Assembly (NCBI GenBank): GCA_009782175.1
Contig: WRKR01000011.1
Coordinates: forward strand, 1 to 64,000
Reading direction: 5' to 3'
Source of the DNA: Cystobacterineae bacterium
GTDB lineage: Bacteria; Myxococcota; Myxococcia; Myxococcales; Myxococcaceae
Length of the DNA: 64,000 nucleotides
Shown here: positions 17,074 through 25,376 of the stretch, one piece after another
Layout: every line of letters begins with the position of its first letter
How positions within the stretch are numbered: the stretch's first letter is position 1
The notes under the pieces: generated by a model
Seen by the model: the letters and a program-made list of their open reading frames with translations, nothing else
What the model was told of the DNA's origin: nothing
Databases searched by the model: none
Program-made: the position numbers and the translations under genes

Positions 17074-18122
17074 TGAAGCACCTGGGCTGTGGGTGGGGAA
17101 GAAGCGGCGTCCGCTTCAATGTTACCAACGTGCCAAGCCAAAAGCCCCTGCTCTTTGAAAAAATTTAAAACGAAAGAGAGTGCCTGCGGGTTGATGACCA
17201 GGCAATAGCCCAAGCCCATGTTGAAAGTGTTATACATTTCTTCTCTCAAAACCTTTCCCCATTGGGCCAAGAGGCCAAAGAGGGGGCTGGGTTGCCAATT
17301 TTTTTCATAAAGGACAGCTTTAGTGCCTGCAGGCAAACAACGCGGGAGGTTGCCGGGTATACCTCCTCCTGTAATATGTGCCATGCCTTTGGGTTTTGCA
17401 TGGCTTTGGGCATGCTCTATGAGAGCCAAAATCTCCTTGACATATATTTTTGTAGGCTCCAGCAAAGCCTCTCCCAGGGTTTTGCCCAGCTCAGGAAGGT
17501 GCAGCTCCAGTGGGAGCCCTTCATCCTGGATAATTTTGCGAGCCAAAGCATAGCCGTTGGAATGCAAACCTGAAGAAGCCAAGCCTACAATGGCATCCCC
17601 AGGCTGAATATGGCGGCCGTCAACCATTTCTGATTTTTCGACAATACCCACGCAAAAGCCTGCAAGCTCATAATCTCCCGGAGAATAAAACCCAGGAAGT
17701 TCAGCAGTTTCCCCGCCAAGCAGGCAACAATCCGCCTGGAGACAGCCTTCGACAATGCCAGAAATGACGCGTTTTGCGACTGAGAGTTCCAAGCGGGAGG
17801 TGGCAAAATAATCGAGGAAAAAAAGTGGACGAGCCCCTGAAGTCAGCAGATCGTTAGCGGACATGGCCACCAAGTCAATACCAACAGTTTCATGGCGTTG
17901 CATCGCGAAAGCCAATTTGAGTTTGGTCCCCACGCCATCTGTGCCAGAAACGAGGACGGGGTTTTGATAGAGGCCTTTAGGGAGTTCAAAAAGCCCGCCA
18001 AAGCCACCGACGCCTGCAAGGAGTCCCGGTTTTTTTGTTTTTGCGGCCAAGGGTTTAATAAGCTCGACAAATTCGTCTTGGGTGGCGATGTTGACTCCGG
18101 CGTTTTGATAGGTGCTATTCAC
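17070..18122 (-). CDS. purM: Phosphoribosylformylglycinamidine cyclo-ligase (AIR synthetase)
   Basis: Closes the imidazole ring: FGAM plus ATP gives AIR, the step two after PurN in purine synthesis. The 350-aa protein shows GVGGFGGLFELP, the ATP/substrate block SGTDGVGTKLKLAF, GIDLVAMSANDLLTSGA, GGETAELPGFY and HITGGGIPGNLPR, all typical of PurM. First gene of the operon. It is divergent from the Crp-like regulator with about 115 bp between them, where promoters for both should lie. Confidence 0.96.
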   Translation of the reverse strand: MNSTYQNAGVNIATQDEFVELIKPLAAKTKKPGLLAGVGGFGGLFELPKGLYQNPVLVSGTDGVGTKLKLAFAMQRHETVGIDLVAMSANDLLTSGARPLFFLDYFATSRLELSVAKRVISGIVEGCLQADCCLLGGETAELPGFYSPGDYELAGFCVGIVEKSEMVDGRHIQPGDAIVGLASSGLHSNGYALARKIIQDEGLPLELHLPELGKTLGEALLEPTKIYVKEILALIEHAQSHAKPKGMAHITGGGIPGNLPRCLPAGTKAVLYEKNWQPSPLFGLLAQWGKVLREEMYNTFNMGLGYCLVINPQALSFVLNFFKEQGLLAWHVGNIEADAASSPPTAQVLQ

Positions 18123-18237
18123 GAAAAGCTCCTGGTGTTAGAATGAAGGGAGTGAAGAGAGGAGGGTGGCATATGGCCTTAGGGTGGCAATTTCAAGCAG
18201 GGGCGCCCCCATGGTGGGGCGGGAACACGGGTGTTTT

Positions 18238-18888
18238 ATGAAAGCTGAAGACACAATGTTTCAGCGGATTGGAAAAGAAGTCCCAGCAGGAACAGTATTG
18301 TTTCGCGAAGGTGAAACAGGCAAGGAAATGTTTGTCATCCAAGCCGGGCAGGTTTCAATTTCCAAGCGTATTCGAGACATAGAGAAAATTTTGGCTGTTT
18401 TAGGCCCGGGTGATTTTTTTGGGGAGATGGCCCTTATTTCCAACAAAGTGCGCAATGCTTCTGCTGTTGCAGACAAAGACTCTCGCCTGTTGGTGATCGA
18501 TCTACGCACTTTTGAAATGATGATTCGCTCGAGCACGGAAATTGCGGTTCGGGTGATCCGCAAGTTGGCAGAGCGCCTTGCGGATGCTGACGCGCAGATA
18601 GAGTCTCTGCTGTTGGCGGATCCGCCCAGCCGCATTGTGCACTGCATGTTGCAGGCCTGTCAGTTGAGGGGGGTTCCGGTAGCTGGGGGGATAGAGGTAC
18701 CCCTTGCGCTGAAGGAGCTTCCAGGTCAGCTGGGTGTAGGAGAGGCGGCCTTAGGCTATTGGGTATACCGCTTAGAGTGTATGGGGCTGATTATTGTGGG
18801 CCCGGACAAGCTGATTGTTCCTGAACCTGCGCGTTTGGGTGAATTTCTGCAATATTTGGATATGCGTTGGAAATATGGGGAATTTTAG
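18238..18888 (+). CDS. Crp/Fnr-type cyclic-nucleotide-binding regulator
   Basis: A cAMP-receptor-like protein with an N-terminal cNMP-binding jelly roll (GTVLFREGETGKEMFVIQAGQVSISKRI, then GPGDFFGEMALISNKVRNASAVA). The FGEMAL...RNASA block resembles the phosphate cassette. The C-terminal part is helical with a probable winged helix (LKELPGQLGVGEAALGYWVYRLECMGLI). The start is uncertain: ATG 18238 fits relatives; ATG 18211 (CAGGGG upstream) and GTG 18166 are longer options. It heads a long series of plus-strand genes. Ligand and target unknown. Confidence 0.8.
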   Translation: MKAEDTMFQRIGKEVPAGTVLFREGETGKEMFVIQAGQVSISKRIRDIEKILAVLGPGDFFGEMALISNKVRNASAVADKDSRLLVIDLRTFEMMIRSSTEIAVRVIRKLAERLADADAQIESLLLADPPSRIVHCMLQACQLRGVPVAGGIEVPLALKELPGQLGVGEAALGYWVYRLECMGLIIVGPDKLIVPEPARLGEFLQYLDMRWKYGEF

Positions 18889-19123
18889 TTGAATTCCCTG
18901 AAGTTTAGAGGGGGCTTGAGCTTGCTGCTCAAGGCAAATAAGAGGGCAGGAGCTCTCTAAACCCCCATGGACGCTTTGCCATAGAGAAATTTGCGTATTG
19001 TTATGAAAAACTCCAAAAAATGTGTAAGACTCATTCTGTGCTTGGGGGAATGTAAGGATGGTAGCTGACAAGTGGTTTTGAGTAGGTTTGGGCGGAGCAT
19101 GTGTATTTGAGGAAGAGGAATTC

Positions 19124-20005
19124 ATGAAGCGCTATTTTGGTATATTTCTCTGTCTAACGGCTGTGCTTGGAGCTGTGGTTTTCGCCGTGAAGAAGTGGGG
19201 TGAAGCCAAGTTTGAGGCAGACAAAGCGCTTAGCGAGATACGGTTGAAGGCGGATTATTTAGAGCGTGTTTCCTGGATGCGTTCTATGCCCAGTGAGGTG
19301 GCCTACCGCAGCGAGCTGGGGGCTTTTTTGCAGTGGTATTTTGCTCAGACGGATGCACACATTCAAGCTTTCAATTTAAATCCTCAGTTGGATGATTATT
19401 TGAAGGAGTTGTCATGGGCTGGCAGCAGCATAGACAGGCTGGAGGAGCGGAAAAAAGTGTATGAGGATGTTCGTTCCGTCTTTGATCTGATGCAGAAAGG
19501 GCGCTATCATCCTCAATGGTCAGCCTCCAGCCAGGGAGTGCGTTTAGATGTTTTGTCAACGCGGACGGTTGTGGAGAAGGGGGAGAATAAAATCCGTTAT
19601 CAGCTTGTTATTTGGGGATTGCCGAGGATTCGGACGGAGGATAGACAATTGTTGCGCATACACAATAGAGCCTCATTTCGAGCACAGTGGCGCATGTTTG
19701 ATCTCAAAGGGAAGTTGATAGCGGAGATGCGCTCAGTGGGTGACATGGCGGGGCGTGTAGATTGGCCTGAACGTTATGTGAGCATGTTTCCGGCCGATGT
19801 GACATTAGGATACTATGATGTGGATTTAATGCCTTCCAATGCGGAGACTGTGGAAATAAGCTTTAACATTTTTTCTGCTTCATTAACGGGAGGTGATATG
19901 CGCCCGGCTTTTGTTTGGAAGCAGACCATTCCCCCGGAGTGGCGTCTAAGGCCTGGTGAGGTGTGGGAGGCATTGCCCGTAGAAAAATTGTCGTCAGTCC
20001 AATAG
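19124..20005 (+). CDS. Membrane-anchored protein of unknown function
   Basis: A 293-aa protein with one N-terminal transmembrane segment (IFLCLTAVLGAVVFAV after MKRYFG) and a large, probably periplasmic, domain rich in aromatic residues and beta strands. The start ATG 19124 has a GAGGAAGAGGA site just upstream, clearly better than GTG/ATG at 19088. The product has no family that I recognise. It is 235 bp after the regulator gene and followed by the HARE-HTH gene; no operon overlap is seen. Confidence 0.75.
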   Translation: MKRYFGIFLCLTAVLGAVVFAVKKWGEAKFEADKALSEIRLKADYLERVSWMRSMPSEVAYRSELGAFLQWYFAQTDAHIQAFNLNPQLDDYLKELSWAGSSIDRLEERKKVYEDVRSVFDLMQKGRYHPQWSASSQGVRLDVLSTRTVVEKGENKIRYQLVIWGLPRIRTEDRQLLRIHNRASFRAQWRMFDLKGKLIAEMRSVGDMAGRVDWPERYVSMFPADVTLGYYDVDLMPSNAETVEISFNIFSASLTGGDMRPAFVWKQTIPPEWRLRPGEVWEALPVEKLSSVQ

Positions 20006-20091
20006 CCGGGCGTTGGGCCAACAAGGATGCGGCGTTATAGCCTGGGTTGAAAACGTGAAGACTTGAAAATTGAAATTTTTTTCCAACACCT

Positions 20092-21708
20092 ATGACTTTT
20101 TATGAGGCAGCACTTCAGATTTTAGCCCAAGCAGGCAAACCGCTGACATATCAGGAGATAACCAAGCTCTCTTTGGAAAATGGGCTTTTATCCCATATAG
20201 GCAAGACTCCTGAGACGACCATGTTGGCCCGTTTAAAGGCAGTGGCTAAACGCATGCACGACAAGCCGATTGTGGTGAGCTCGAAGGATACCTTTGCTTT
20301 GACAGAATGGATGTTGCCTGAGGATGCAGACGCGCTTGCTTTTTTAGATGCGCCATTGCCGTCTTTTCGCGAGGGAGTGTTGCCGCTGCGTCCTTTGGAG
20401 CGCCATCCTCAAGTGAGTGAAGAAAACGTTCGTTTCATTGGGAAGAGTTTGGAGCGCAAGCGTCGAGAAGAGGGAGAAGGGCGCAGGAGGCGGCTTTTGC
20501 CCATTTCCGAAGTGGGGTTTGAGCTTTTGTCTGCTGCCCGTTCTCTCATGGCAGATGAGCTTTTGCGTGAAGCCAAAGCCAGGGAGCTTGTCAGTGGGGA
20601 TTGTGAGGTGTCTACACTTTTGGCAGCGTTGGCTGAGGACAACCAACGCCGTATAGATGCGGGAGGGAAGCCACAATTTCAATGCCAGGAGGCAGCCCAT
20701 GGCAAATGGGAGCTTCAACTGGAGCCTCGAGGGTTTGAGCTTTCAGGCATTCAAGAAGGCTTTGCCCGGGCATTGAATTTCCAGCTTGAGAATGGGCGCA
20801 TTGTTGCTGTGAAGTCTGGCATTGCTCAGGTTGTTTCTCGGCAAAAAATGGAGGCGCAGCAAAGCAATTTGCGGGCATGGGCGAGGGATGAGCGCAGAGC
20901 CACGTGGAAATTTTTGAAAAGTTATTTAGCGGGGCTTGAGGCGCGTGTTTTTGAGAGGACAATACTCAGGCTTTTGGGAGCAGATCGCTTCCGAGAAATA
21001 AAAGTGGCAAAGCGTTCCAAAGAAGCCGTCTTGTTAACAGCAAGGAAGCGGGAAGGCAGTTTAGATCTCCGTTATACCATTCGACTGTTTTCTGGGGCAG
21101 CGTCCATAGAACGCAAACATATTCAAACGCTCCGAAGCGATCTCAACCATCACCGTGCTACATTGGGCATGCTTTGCTCTGCGGGAGATTTGCGCGGTGA
21201 AGCAAGAAGCGAAGCCTTAAGCAGTGGTGAGCCTTTGGTGATGTTGTGGTGTGGAGATGCCTTGGCCGAGAAGTTTTTGGAAGCGAGTTTGGGGGTCAAA
21301 AAACACATTATAGAGTTTTTTGAGTTTGATGAGGCTTTCTTTGAAGAATTGAAAAATGAAGTTGAAGCCATACATGCAAAACGAGAAGCACGCCTGCGTG
21401 AGAGGTTGGCATTGCCAACAGGAAACGCGGATGGTTTTTCCGAGAATGTGTCGACACAAGACAAGCCCAATGAAGGGGGAGAAGCAGCCCTTGCTCGACG
21501 CAGAAAAAGCCGAAGACGTCGCAGAGTCCGCAGGCTGTTGCCTGAAGAAGAGAGCGCTTTGCAGCCTGCGTTGGCCTTAGAGGACACCTCCACAGAGAAG
21601 AGGGTGCAAGAGGGTTTTTCTGAGAGGGCGTGTGCAGAAGCAGCAGAGCCGACGGAAGCATTGCCTCAAAGTCCACTGCCTCAAAGTCCATTGCCCCAGG
21701 AAACTTAG
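20092..21708 (+). CDS. HARE-HTH domain protein with Mrr-like (PD-(D/E)XK) region
   Basis: Residues 1-75 (MTFYEAALQILAQAGKPLTYQEITKL...) match the HARE-HTH winged-helix domain found in DNA-modifying and restriction proteins. Around residues 285-430, VFERTILRLLGADRF, IQTLRSDLNHHRATLGMLCSAGDL and EPLVMLWCGDALAEKF follow the layout of Mrr-type nucleases, but the expected catalytic D...QxK is only partly seen (GSLD...SIERK), so it may be inactive. The tail has a polybasic run (RRRKSRRRRRVRR) and a threefold 15-bp repeat giving LPQSP. It could bind DNA as a nucleoid or defence factor. Confidence 0.65.
   Translation: MTFYEAALQILAQAGKPLTYQEITKLSLENGLLSHIGKTPETTMLARLKAVAKRMHDKPIVVSSKDTFALTEWMLPEDADALAFLDAPLPSFREGVLPLRPLERHPQVSEENVRFIGKSLERKRREEGEGRRRRLLPISEVGFELLSAARSLMADELLREAKARELVSGDCEVSTLLAALAEDNQRRIDAGGKPQFQCQEAAHGKWELQLEPRGFELSGIQEGFARALNFQLENGRIVAVKSGIAQVVSRQKMEAQQSNLRAWARDERRATWKFLKSYLAGLEARVFERTILRLLGADRFREIKVAKRSKEAVLLTARKREGSLDLRYTIRLFSGAASIERKHIQTLRSDLNHHRATLGMLCSAGDLRGEARSEALSSGEPLVMLWCGDALAEKFLEASLGVKKHIIEFFEFDEAFFEELKNEVEAIHAKREARLRERLALPTGNADGFSENVSTQDKPNEGGEAALARRRKSRRRRRVRRLLPEEESALQPALALEDTSTEKRVQEGFSERACAEAAEPTEALPQSPLPQSPLPQET
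21661..21705 (+). repeat. Tandem 15-bp repeats at the end of the HARE-HTH gene
   Basis: Units TTGCCTCAAAGTCCA and CTGCCTCAAAGTCCA, then a diverged third unit, encode LPQSP-LPQSP-LPQET at the C-terminus. The reading frame is kept. They sit just upstream of the 12-bp repeat array in the next gene. Confidence 0.7.
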
Positions 21709-21710
21709 CA

Positions 21711-22634
21711 TTGCACCGACAAAGCCCATTTTTGTTTTGTGCACGGGGGTTGGCATTGTGTTGGGCATGGGGGTTGGCACGGGGGTTGGCATTGTGTTTG
21801 GCATTGTGTTTAACATTGTATTTAACATTGTATTTGGGGTGCTCTTCTGAAGCTCCTTTGCGTTATTGGCGCGTGGATGTTTCTATAGACGAAGCGGATG
21901 GGAGTTTAGGGTTGGACAAGGGGCAAGTTGATCAGTTGCTGACAAAGCGAATGGCTCAAATGCCCAACTTTAAAAAAACCGAGAAAGACGCGCAGGCCGC
22001 TGTTATGGCTTGGAGCATTTTATTGGACGAGCATTGGGAGGATGCGAATGCCGTGCTTGTTGTGAGTTTCAAGTTTGGAAAGCACTCCGAGACGGTTTGG
22101 CGTTTGCAGAAAGAAAGTTGGCTGCAAGCGCCGATACACGCGCTAAGCCTCCAAGAGGTTTATGCCGAAACAGACACTTTAATAAACGAGTTGCTCAAGG
22201 AAGCAGAGCTGTTGTGGAAGGCCAGCCAACTTAAGGATGGGCGGTTGTTGAAAGAAGCCCAGGGCCAAACCTCTCCTATGCGTTTTGCGGCGATGCAGGT
22301 GTTGTCTGCTCGAAAAAACAAAGCTGTTTTCCAAGAGGTTTTGAAAGAGCTTCAAAGCAAAGACATTGGGCGAGTGAGAAGAGCAGTGGGCTTTCTCGTA
22401 GAGCTTCGGGATGAGCGTGCAGCGCCCGCTTTGGCAGATTTGTTCCTCAGAGAAGGGCCTTTGCTGCGCCAGGAGGTGCTTTATGCTGTTGCAGCGGTGG
22501 GGGGTGAAAATGCGAAGGCATTTTTGTTTACGGTTGCGCAGGGGGAGGACGATAAGAATTTGGCCGATCAAGCCAGAGGGCTTCTAGAAGAGCTTGAAGG
22601 TGCTGAAAAAAAAAGACTGTCTATACAGCAATGA
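21711..22634 (+). CDS. Lipoprotein with repeat-built signal peptide and HEAT-like C-terminus
   Basis: A 307-aa protein starting at TTG 21711, just after the previous stop, with AGGA about 10 nt upstream. Residues 2-43 form a long signal peptide whose hydrophobic core is encoded by eight 12-bp tandem units (21738-21833; LALC, LALC, LTLY, LTLY at the end), then GC44SSE as lipidation site. The mature part has a mixed domain of unknown function and C-terminal HEAT-like helices (RVRRAVGFLVELRDERAAPALADLFLREG). Function is unknown; placement beside birA-coaX suggests no pathway. Confidence 0.7.
   Translation: MHRQSPFLFCARGLALCWAWGLARGLALCLALCLTLYLTLYLGCSSEAPLRYWRVDVSIDEADGSLGLDKGQVDQLLTKRMAQMPNFKKTEKDAQAAVMAWSILLDEHWEDANAVLVVSFKFGKHSETVWRLQKESWLQAPIHALSLQEVYAETDTLINELLKEAELLWKASQLKDGRLLKEAQGQTSPMRFAAMQVLSARKNKAVFQEVLKELQSKDIGRVRRAVGFLVELRDERAAPALADLFLREGPLLRQEVLYAVAAVGGENAKAFLFTVAQGEDDKNLADQARGLLEELEGAEKKRLSIQQ
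21738..21833 (+). repeat. Eight 12-bp tandem units inside a signal peptide
   Basis: Degenerate 12-mers of TTGGCATTGTGT type follow one another without gaps; the last four are nearly perfect pairs (21786-21833). Each unit adds four hydrophobic residues, so copy-number change alters signal length without a frameshift. Confidence 0.75.
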
Positions 22635-22652
22635 CGGCATTAATGTTGGCAC

Positions 22653-23462
22653 ATGGGCATGAGTTTCCCGGATGACTCTGCAAGGCCTGCTGAGGTGAAG
22701 CCGTTTTTGCGCACGACCTGGTTGGGAAAGAATTTTTTCCACTGGGAAAGCCTTGCTTCCACCAATACGCAAGCCAAGCTGTTGGCTCAAACCACAGGTT
22801 GCCATGGAGATGTTGTGCTTTGCGAGAAGCAAACGCAAGGCCGAGGGAGAAGAGAACGGAGTTGGTTTTCTGCGCCGGGTGGTTTATTTTTTTCTGTGTT
22901 GCTAAAGCCGCATTTGCCGGCGCACCGGGTTTCTGAGCTCACCTTGGTTTCTGCGGTTGCAGTGGCCAAAGCCCTTCGGGAGTTGGGCATAGACGCTTGG
23001 ATAAAGTGGCCGAACGACCTGCTTGTGGGCGAGAAGAAACTCGTTGGAATTCTCACAGAGCTTATTGCTGAGGGAGGAAAAACCCAAGGAGTTGTTGTTG
23101 GGATAGGTGTCAACGTCAACAGCTTAGAAGAAGACTTTCCTGAAGACTTAAAAACCAGAATGACTTCTTTGGCTATGGCTTCAAGGAAGTTTTATTCCAA
23201 AGCATTTGTGTTGGCTGTTTTGCTGAACCACCTGGAGAGTGAGTTGGATTTGCATGCGAGTGAAGGATTTATTCCCATAAGGAATGCCTGGACGATGCTT
23301 TCTTCGACGTTGGGCAAACGTGTGCGAATACATTTGGGGAATGAGGTGCAAGAAGGAAAAGCGCTGTGCATTGATTCTATAGGAGCTCTGGTGTTGGAGG
23401 GGGATGATGGCAAGCAGTTTTCCATTTTGGCAGGAGACATAGAGCATTTGAGGCTTGCTTAA
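22653..23462 (+). CDS. birA: Biotin--[acetyl-CoA-carboxylase] ligase
   Basis: Activates biotin with ATP and attaches it to the biotin carboxyl carrier protein of acetyl-CoA carboxylase. The 269-aa protein has the biotinyl-AMP loop GRGRRER (63-69), the substrate block KWPNDLLVGEKKLVGIL and a C-terminal SH3-like domain. The N-terminal HTH repressor domain of E. coli BirA is absent, so it is a monofunctional ligase that should not regulate transcription. ATG 22653 and 22659 are both possible. It precedes coaX by 30 bp, a pairing common in bacteria. Confidence 0.93.
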   Translation: MGMSFPDDSARPAEVKPFLRTTWLGKNFFHWESLASTNTQAKLLAQTTGCHGDVVLCEKQTQGRGRRERSWFSAPGGLFFSVLLKPHLPAHRVSELTLVSAVAVAKALRELGIDAWIKWPNDLLVGEKKLVGILTELIAEGGKTQGVVVGIGVNVNSLEEDFPEDLKTRMTSLAMASRKFYSKAFVLAVLLNHLESELDLHASEGFIPIRNAWTMLSSTLGKRVRIHLGNEVQEGKALCIDSIGALVLEGDDGKQFSILAGDIEHLRLA

Positions 23463-23492
23463 AATTTTTGATAAATTCAGCGAGGGATGGGG

Positions 23493-24260
23493 ATGTTGCT
23501 TTGCATTGACGTAGGGAATACCAATACAGTCCTGGGTATATTCCGTTCAGCTCAGCTGTTGGCTCATTGGCGCATAGAAACTTCAGAGAGAAGAACATCT
23601 GATGAGTGGGGAATATTATTGCTCCAATTGTTTGCGTTTTCTGGGCTTGACGCGAAGGCTGTGACGGGAATTGCCGTTTCGAGTGTTGTTCCTTCTGTGC
23701 AGCACGGGCTAGAGCAGATGGGGCAGCGCTATTTTTCTCAAAAACTTTTTTTTGTGGGCCCTGGCATTAAAACAGGAATGCCTGTTTTATATGACAACCC
23801 GAGAGAAGTTGGAGCAGATCGCATTGTCAACGCCATTGCCGCGTTTGAGAAAAAGAAACGAGCGCTGATTGTTGTGGATTTTGGGACGGCAACCACTTTG
23901 GATGTTGTCAGCTCCCGTGGTGAATATTTGGGTGGCTCCATTTGTCCCGGCATTGAAATTTCCATGCAAGCCTTGTTTCAGCGGGCAGCCAAGTTGCCCC
24001 GTGTGGAGTTTGTTCAGCCACCTTCTTGCCTTGGAAAAAACACCATTCACTCCATACAGGCGGGACTCGTGTTTGGTTTTGCGGCGATGGTGGATGGCAT
24101 TTGCGAACGCATTGCGAAAGAGAGGGGAGAAACATTATTTATTATGGCAACAGGAGGACTTGCGATGAGTTTGGCCAAGGAAAGTCGCTGCATTGAAGAG
24201 GTAGATCCATTCTTAACCCTGGAAGGGTTGCGCATTCTTTTTGAGAGAAACAGAGAATGA
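23493..24260 (+). CDS. coaX: Type III pantothenate kinase
   Basis: Phosphorylates pantothenate, the first step of CoA synthesis. The 255-aa ASKHA-fold protein carries LLCIDVGNTNTVLGIF (phosphate 1), GADRIVNAIAA (substrate block) and IVVDFGTATTLDVVS (second phosphate loop), all diagnostic of CoaX. ATG 23493 is chosen because GAGGG lies 7 nt upstream; ATG 23487, two codons earlier, abuts that site. The stop overlaps the next gene start by 4 nt (ATGA). Confidence 0.95.
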   Translation: MLLCIDVGNTNTVLGIFRSAQLLAHWRIETSERRTSDEWGILLLQLFAFSGLDAKAVTGIAVSSVVPSVQHGLEQMGQRYFSQKLFFVGPGIKTGMPVLYDNPREVGADRIVNAIAAFEKKKRALIVVDFGTATTLDVVSSRGEYLGGSICPGIEISMQALFQRAAKLPRVEFVQPPSCLGKNTIHSIQAGLVFGFAAMVDGICERIAKERGETLFIMATGGLAMSLAKESRCIEEVDPFLTLEGLRILFERNRE

Positions 24261-25354
24261 CAGATGGCCCCTTGCTGGTGGACACTTTGCCACCTGCAAT
24301 ACGCAGACATATAGACTCCTCCTCACCTATTCCTTTGCGGCTGATGGCTGCAAAGGGAGCCTTGCCTTTGGTGCCAACGGACTTTGCCACCGTGCTTTTT
24401 CTGTTGAGTGTCGATCTGGTTCCGGAGATCCGAGAAACAGCTCAGCTTTCGGCGCGCAATATTTCTGAAAAACTCATGCTCAGCATTGGGCATGCTGTGC
24501 GTTTGAAAACAGAAGTGCTGGATTGGTTTTTGGACTTGCACTGGGCGAATGCCGGCTATGCCAAAGTGTTGGTTGCCAACCCAAGCGTTTCAGATGAAGC
24601 CATTGCTCGCTGTGCCAGCCATTGTAGCATGGAGGTGTTGGAGCTTATTGGCCTCAACCAGCTGCGGTTGCTTCGACATGAAGAGATTATTTGGCGCATT
24701 TGCCAAAACCCCCATGCGGCGCCTGCATTTGTGGAGAGTGTGTGTGAGTTTGCCCTGAGGAATGGTGTGGTGTTCGAGGCTTTGCCTGAAATGCAGGCCG
24801 TGGCATTGCGTATTTTTGGCAAGGCCGCCCCAAAAGCTGCGGATGAGCCAGGAGGGAGCTTGGCAGAGGGCCCAACAGCGGTTCAGCTGGTGAAAGAATT
24901 TTCAAACATTATGGATGAGAAGGCAGCGCCTTTGGAAGAGGGAAAAAGGCTGACCTTGTCTCAGAAAATTTCGAGGATGAGCATTGCTGAAAAAATAAAG
25001 TTGGCAATGCGCGGCAACAAAGAAGTTCGAAGCTTGCTTTTGAGAGATACCAACCGCCTGGTGGCCATTGCAGCAGTGCAAAGCCCTCGCATTACGGAAG
25101 CTGAAATCCTCAGCATTGCGCAAAACAAGAGCGCCTCTGATCAGGTTTTGCAGGTTATTTTTCAAAACAGAGAGTGGACAAAACTTTATCCAATTAGGTT
25201 GGCGCTCACAAAGAATGCGAAAGTGCCTCAAGCCGTCAGCATGCGGCTTTTGTCTACGTTGAGAGAGAGTGAGATTAAAGCCCTCGCCAAGGACAAGAAT
25301 GTCCCTCATGCTGTACAAGCGATGGCCAAAAAACTGATGAAGCCGAAAAGGTAG
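24257..25354 (+). CDS. HEAT-like helical repeat protein, conserved in delta-group bacteria
   Basis: A 365-aa cytosolic all-helical protein. The C-terminal half (MSIAEKIKLAMRGNKEVRSL, then RDTNRLVAIAAVQSPRITEAEILSIA and REWTKLYPIRLALTKNAKVP) belongs to a domain that I recall from many Myxococcota/delta-proteobacterial proteins of unknown function, with HEAT-like or leucine-rich-variant helices. The N-terminal half is similar in style. Translationally coupled to coaX, so probably in the same operon; its role in CoA metabolism is not implied. It converges on the FrzS-like gene. Confidence 0.75.
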   Translation: MTDGPLLVDTLPPAIRRHIDSSSPIPLRLMAAKGALPLVPTDFATVLFLLSVDLVPEIRETAQLSARNISEKLMLSIGHAVRLKTEVLDWFLDLHWANAGYAKVLVANPSVSDEAIARCASHCSMEVLELIGLNQLRLLRHEEIIWRICQNPHAAPAFVESVCEFALRNGVVFEALPEMQAVALRIFGKAAPKAADEPGGSLAEGPTAVQLVKEFSNIMDEKAAPLEEGKRLTLSQKISRMSIAEKIKLAMRGNKEVRSLLLRDTNRLVAIAAVQSPRITEAEILSIAQNKSASDQVLQVIFQNREWTKLYPIRLALTKNAKVPQAVSMRLLSTLRESEIKALAKDKNVPHAVQAMAKKLMKPKR

Positions 25355-25376
25355 CTGGCTGGCCTTTGGGCCAGGC

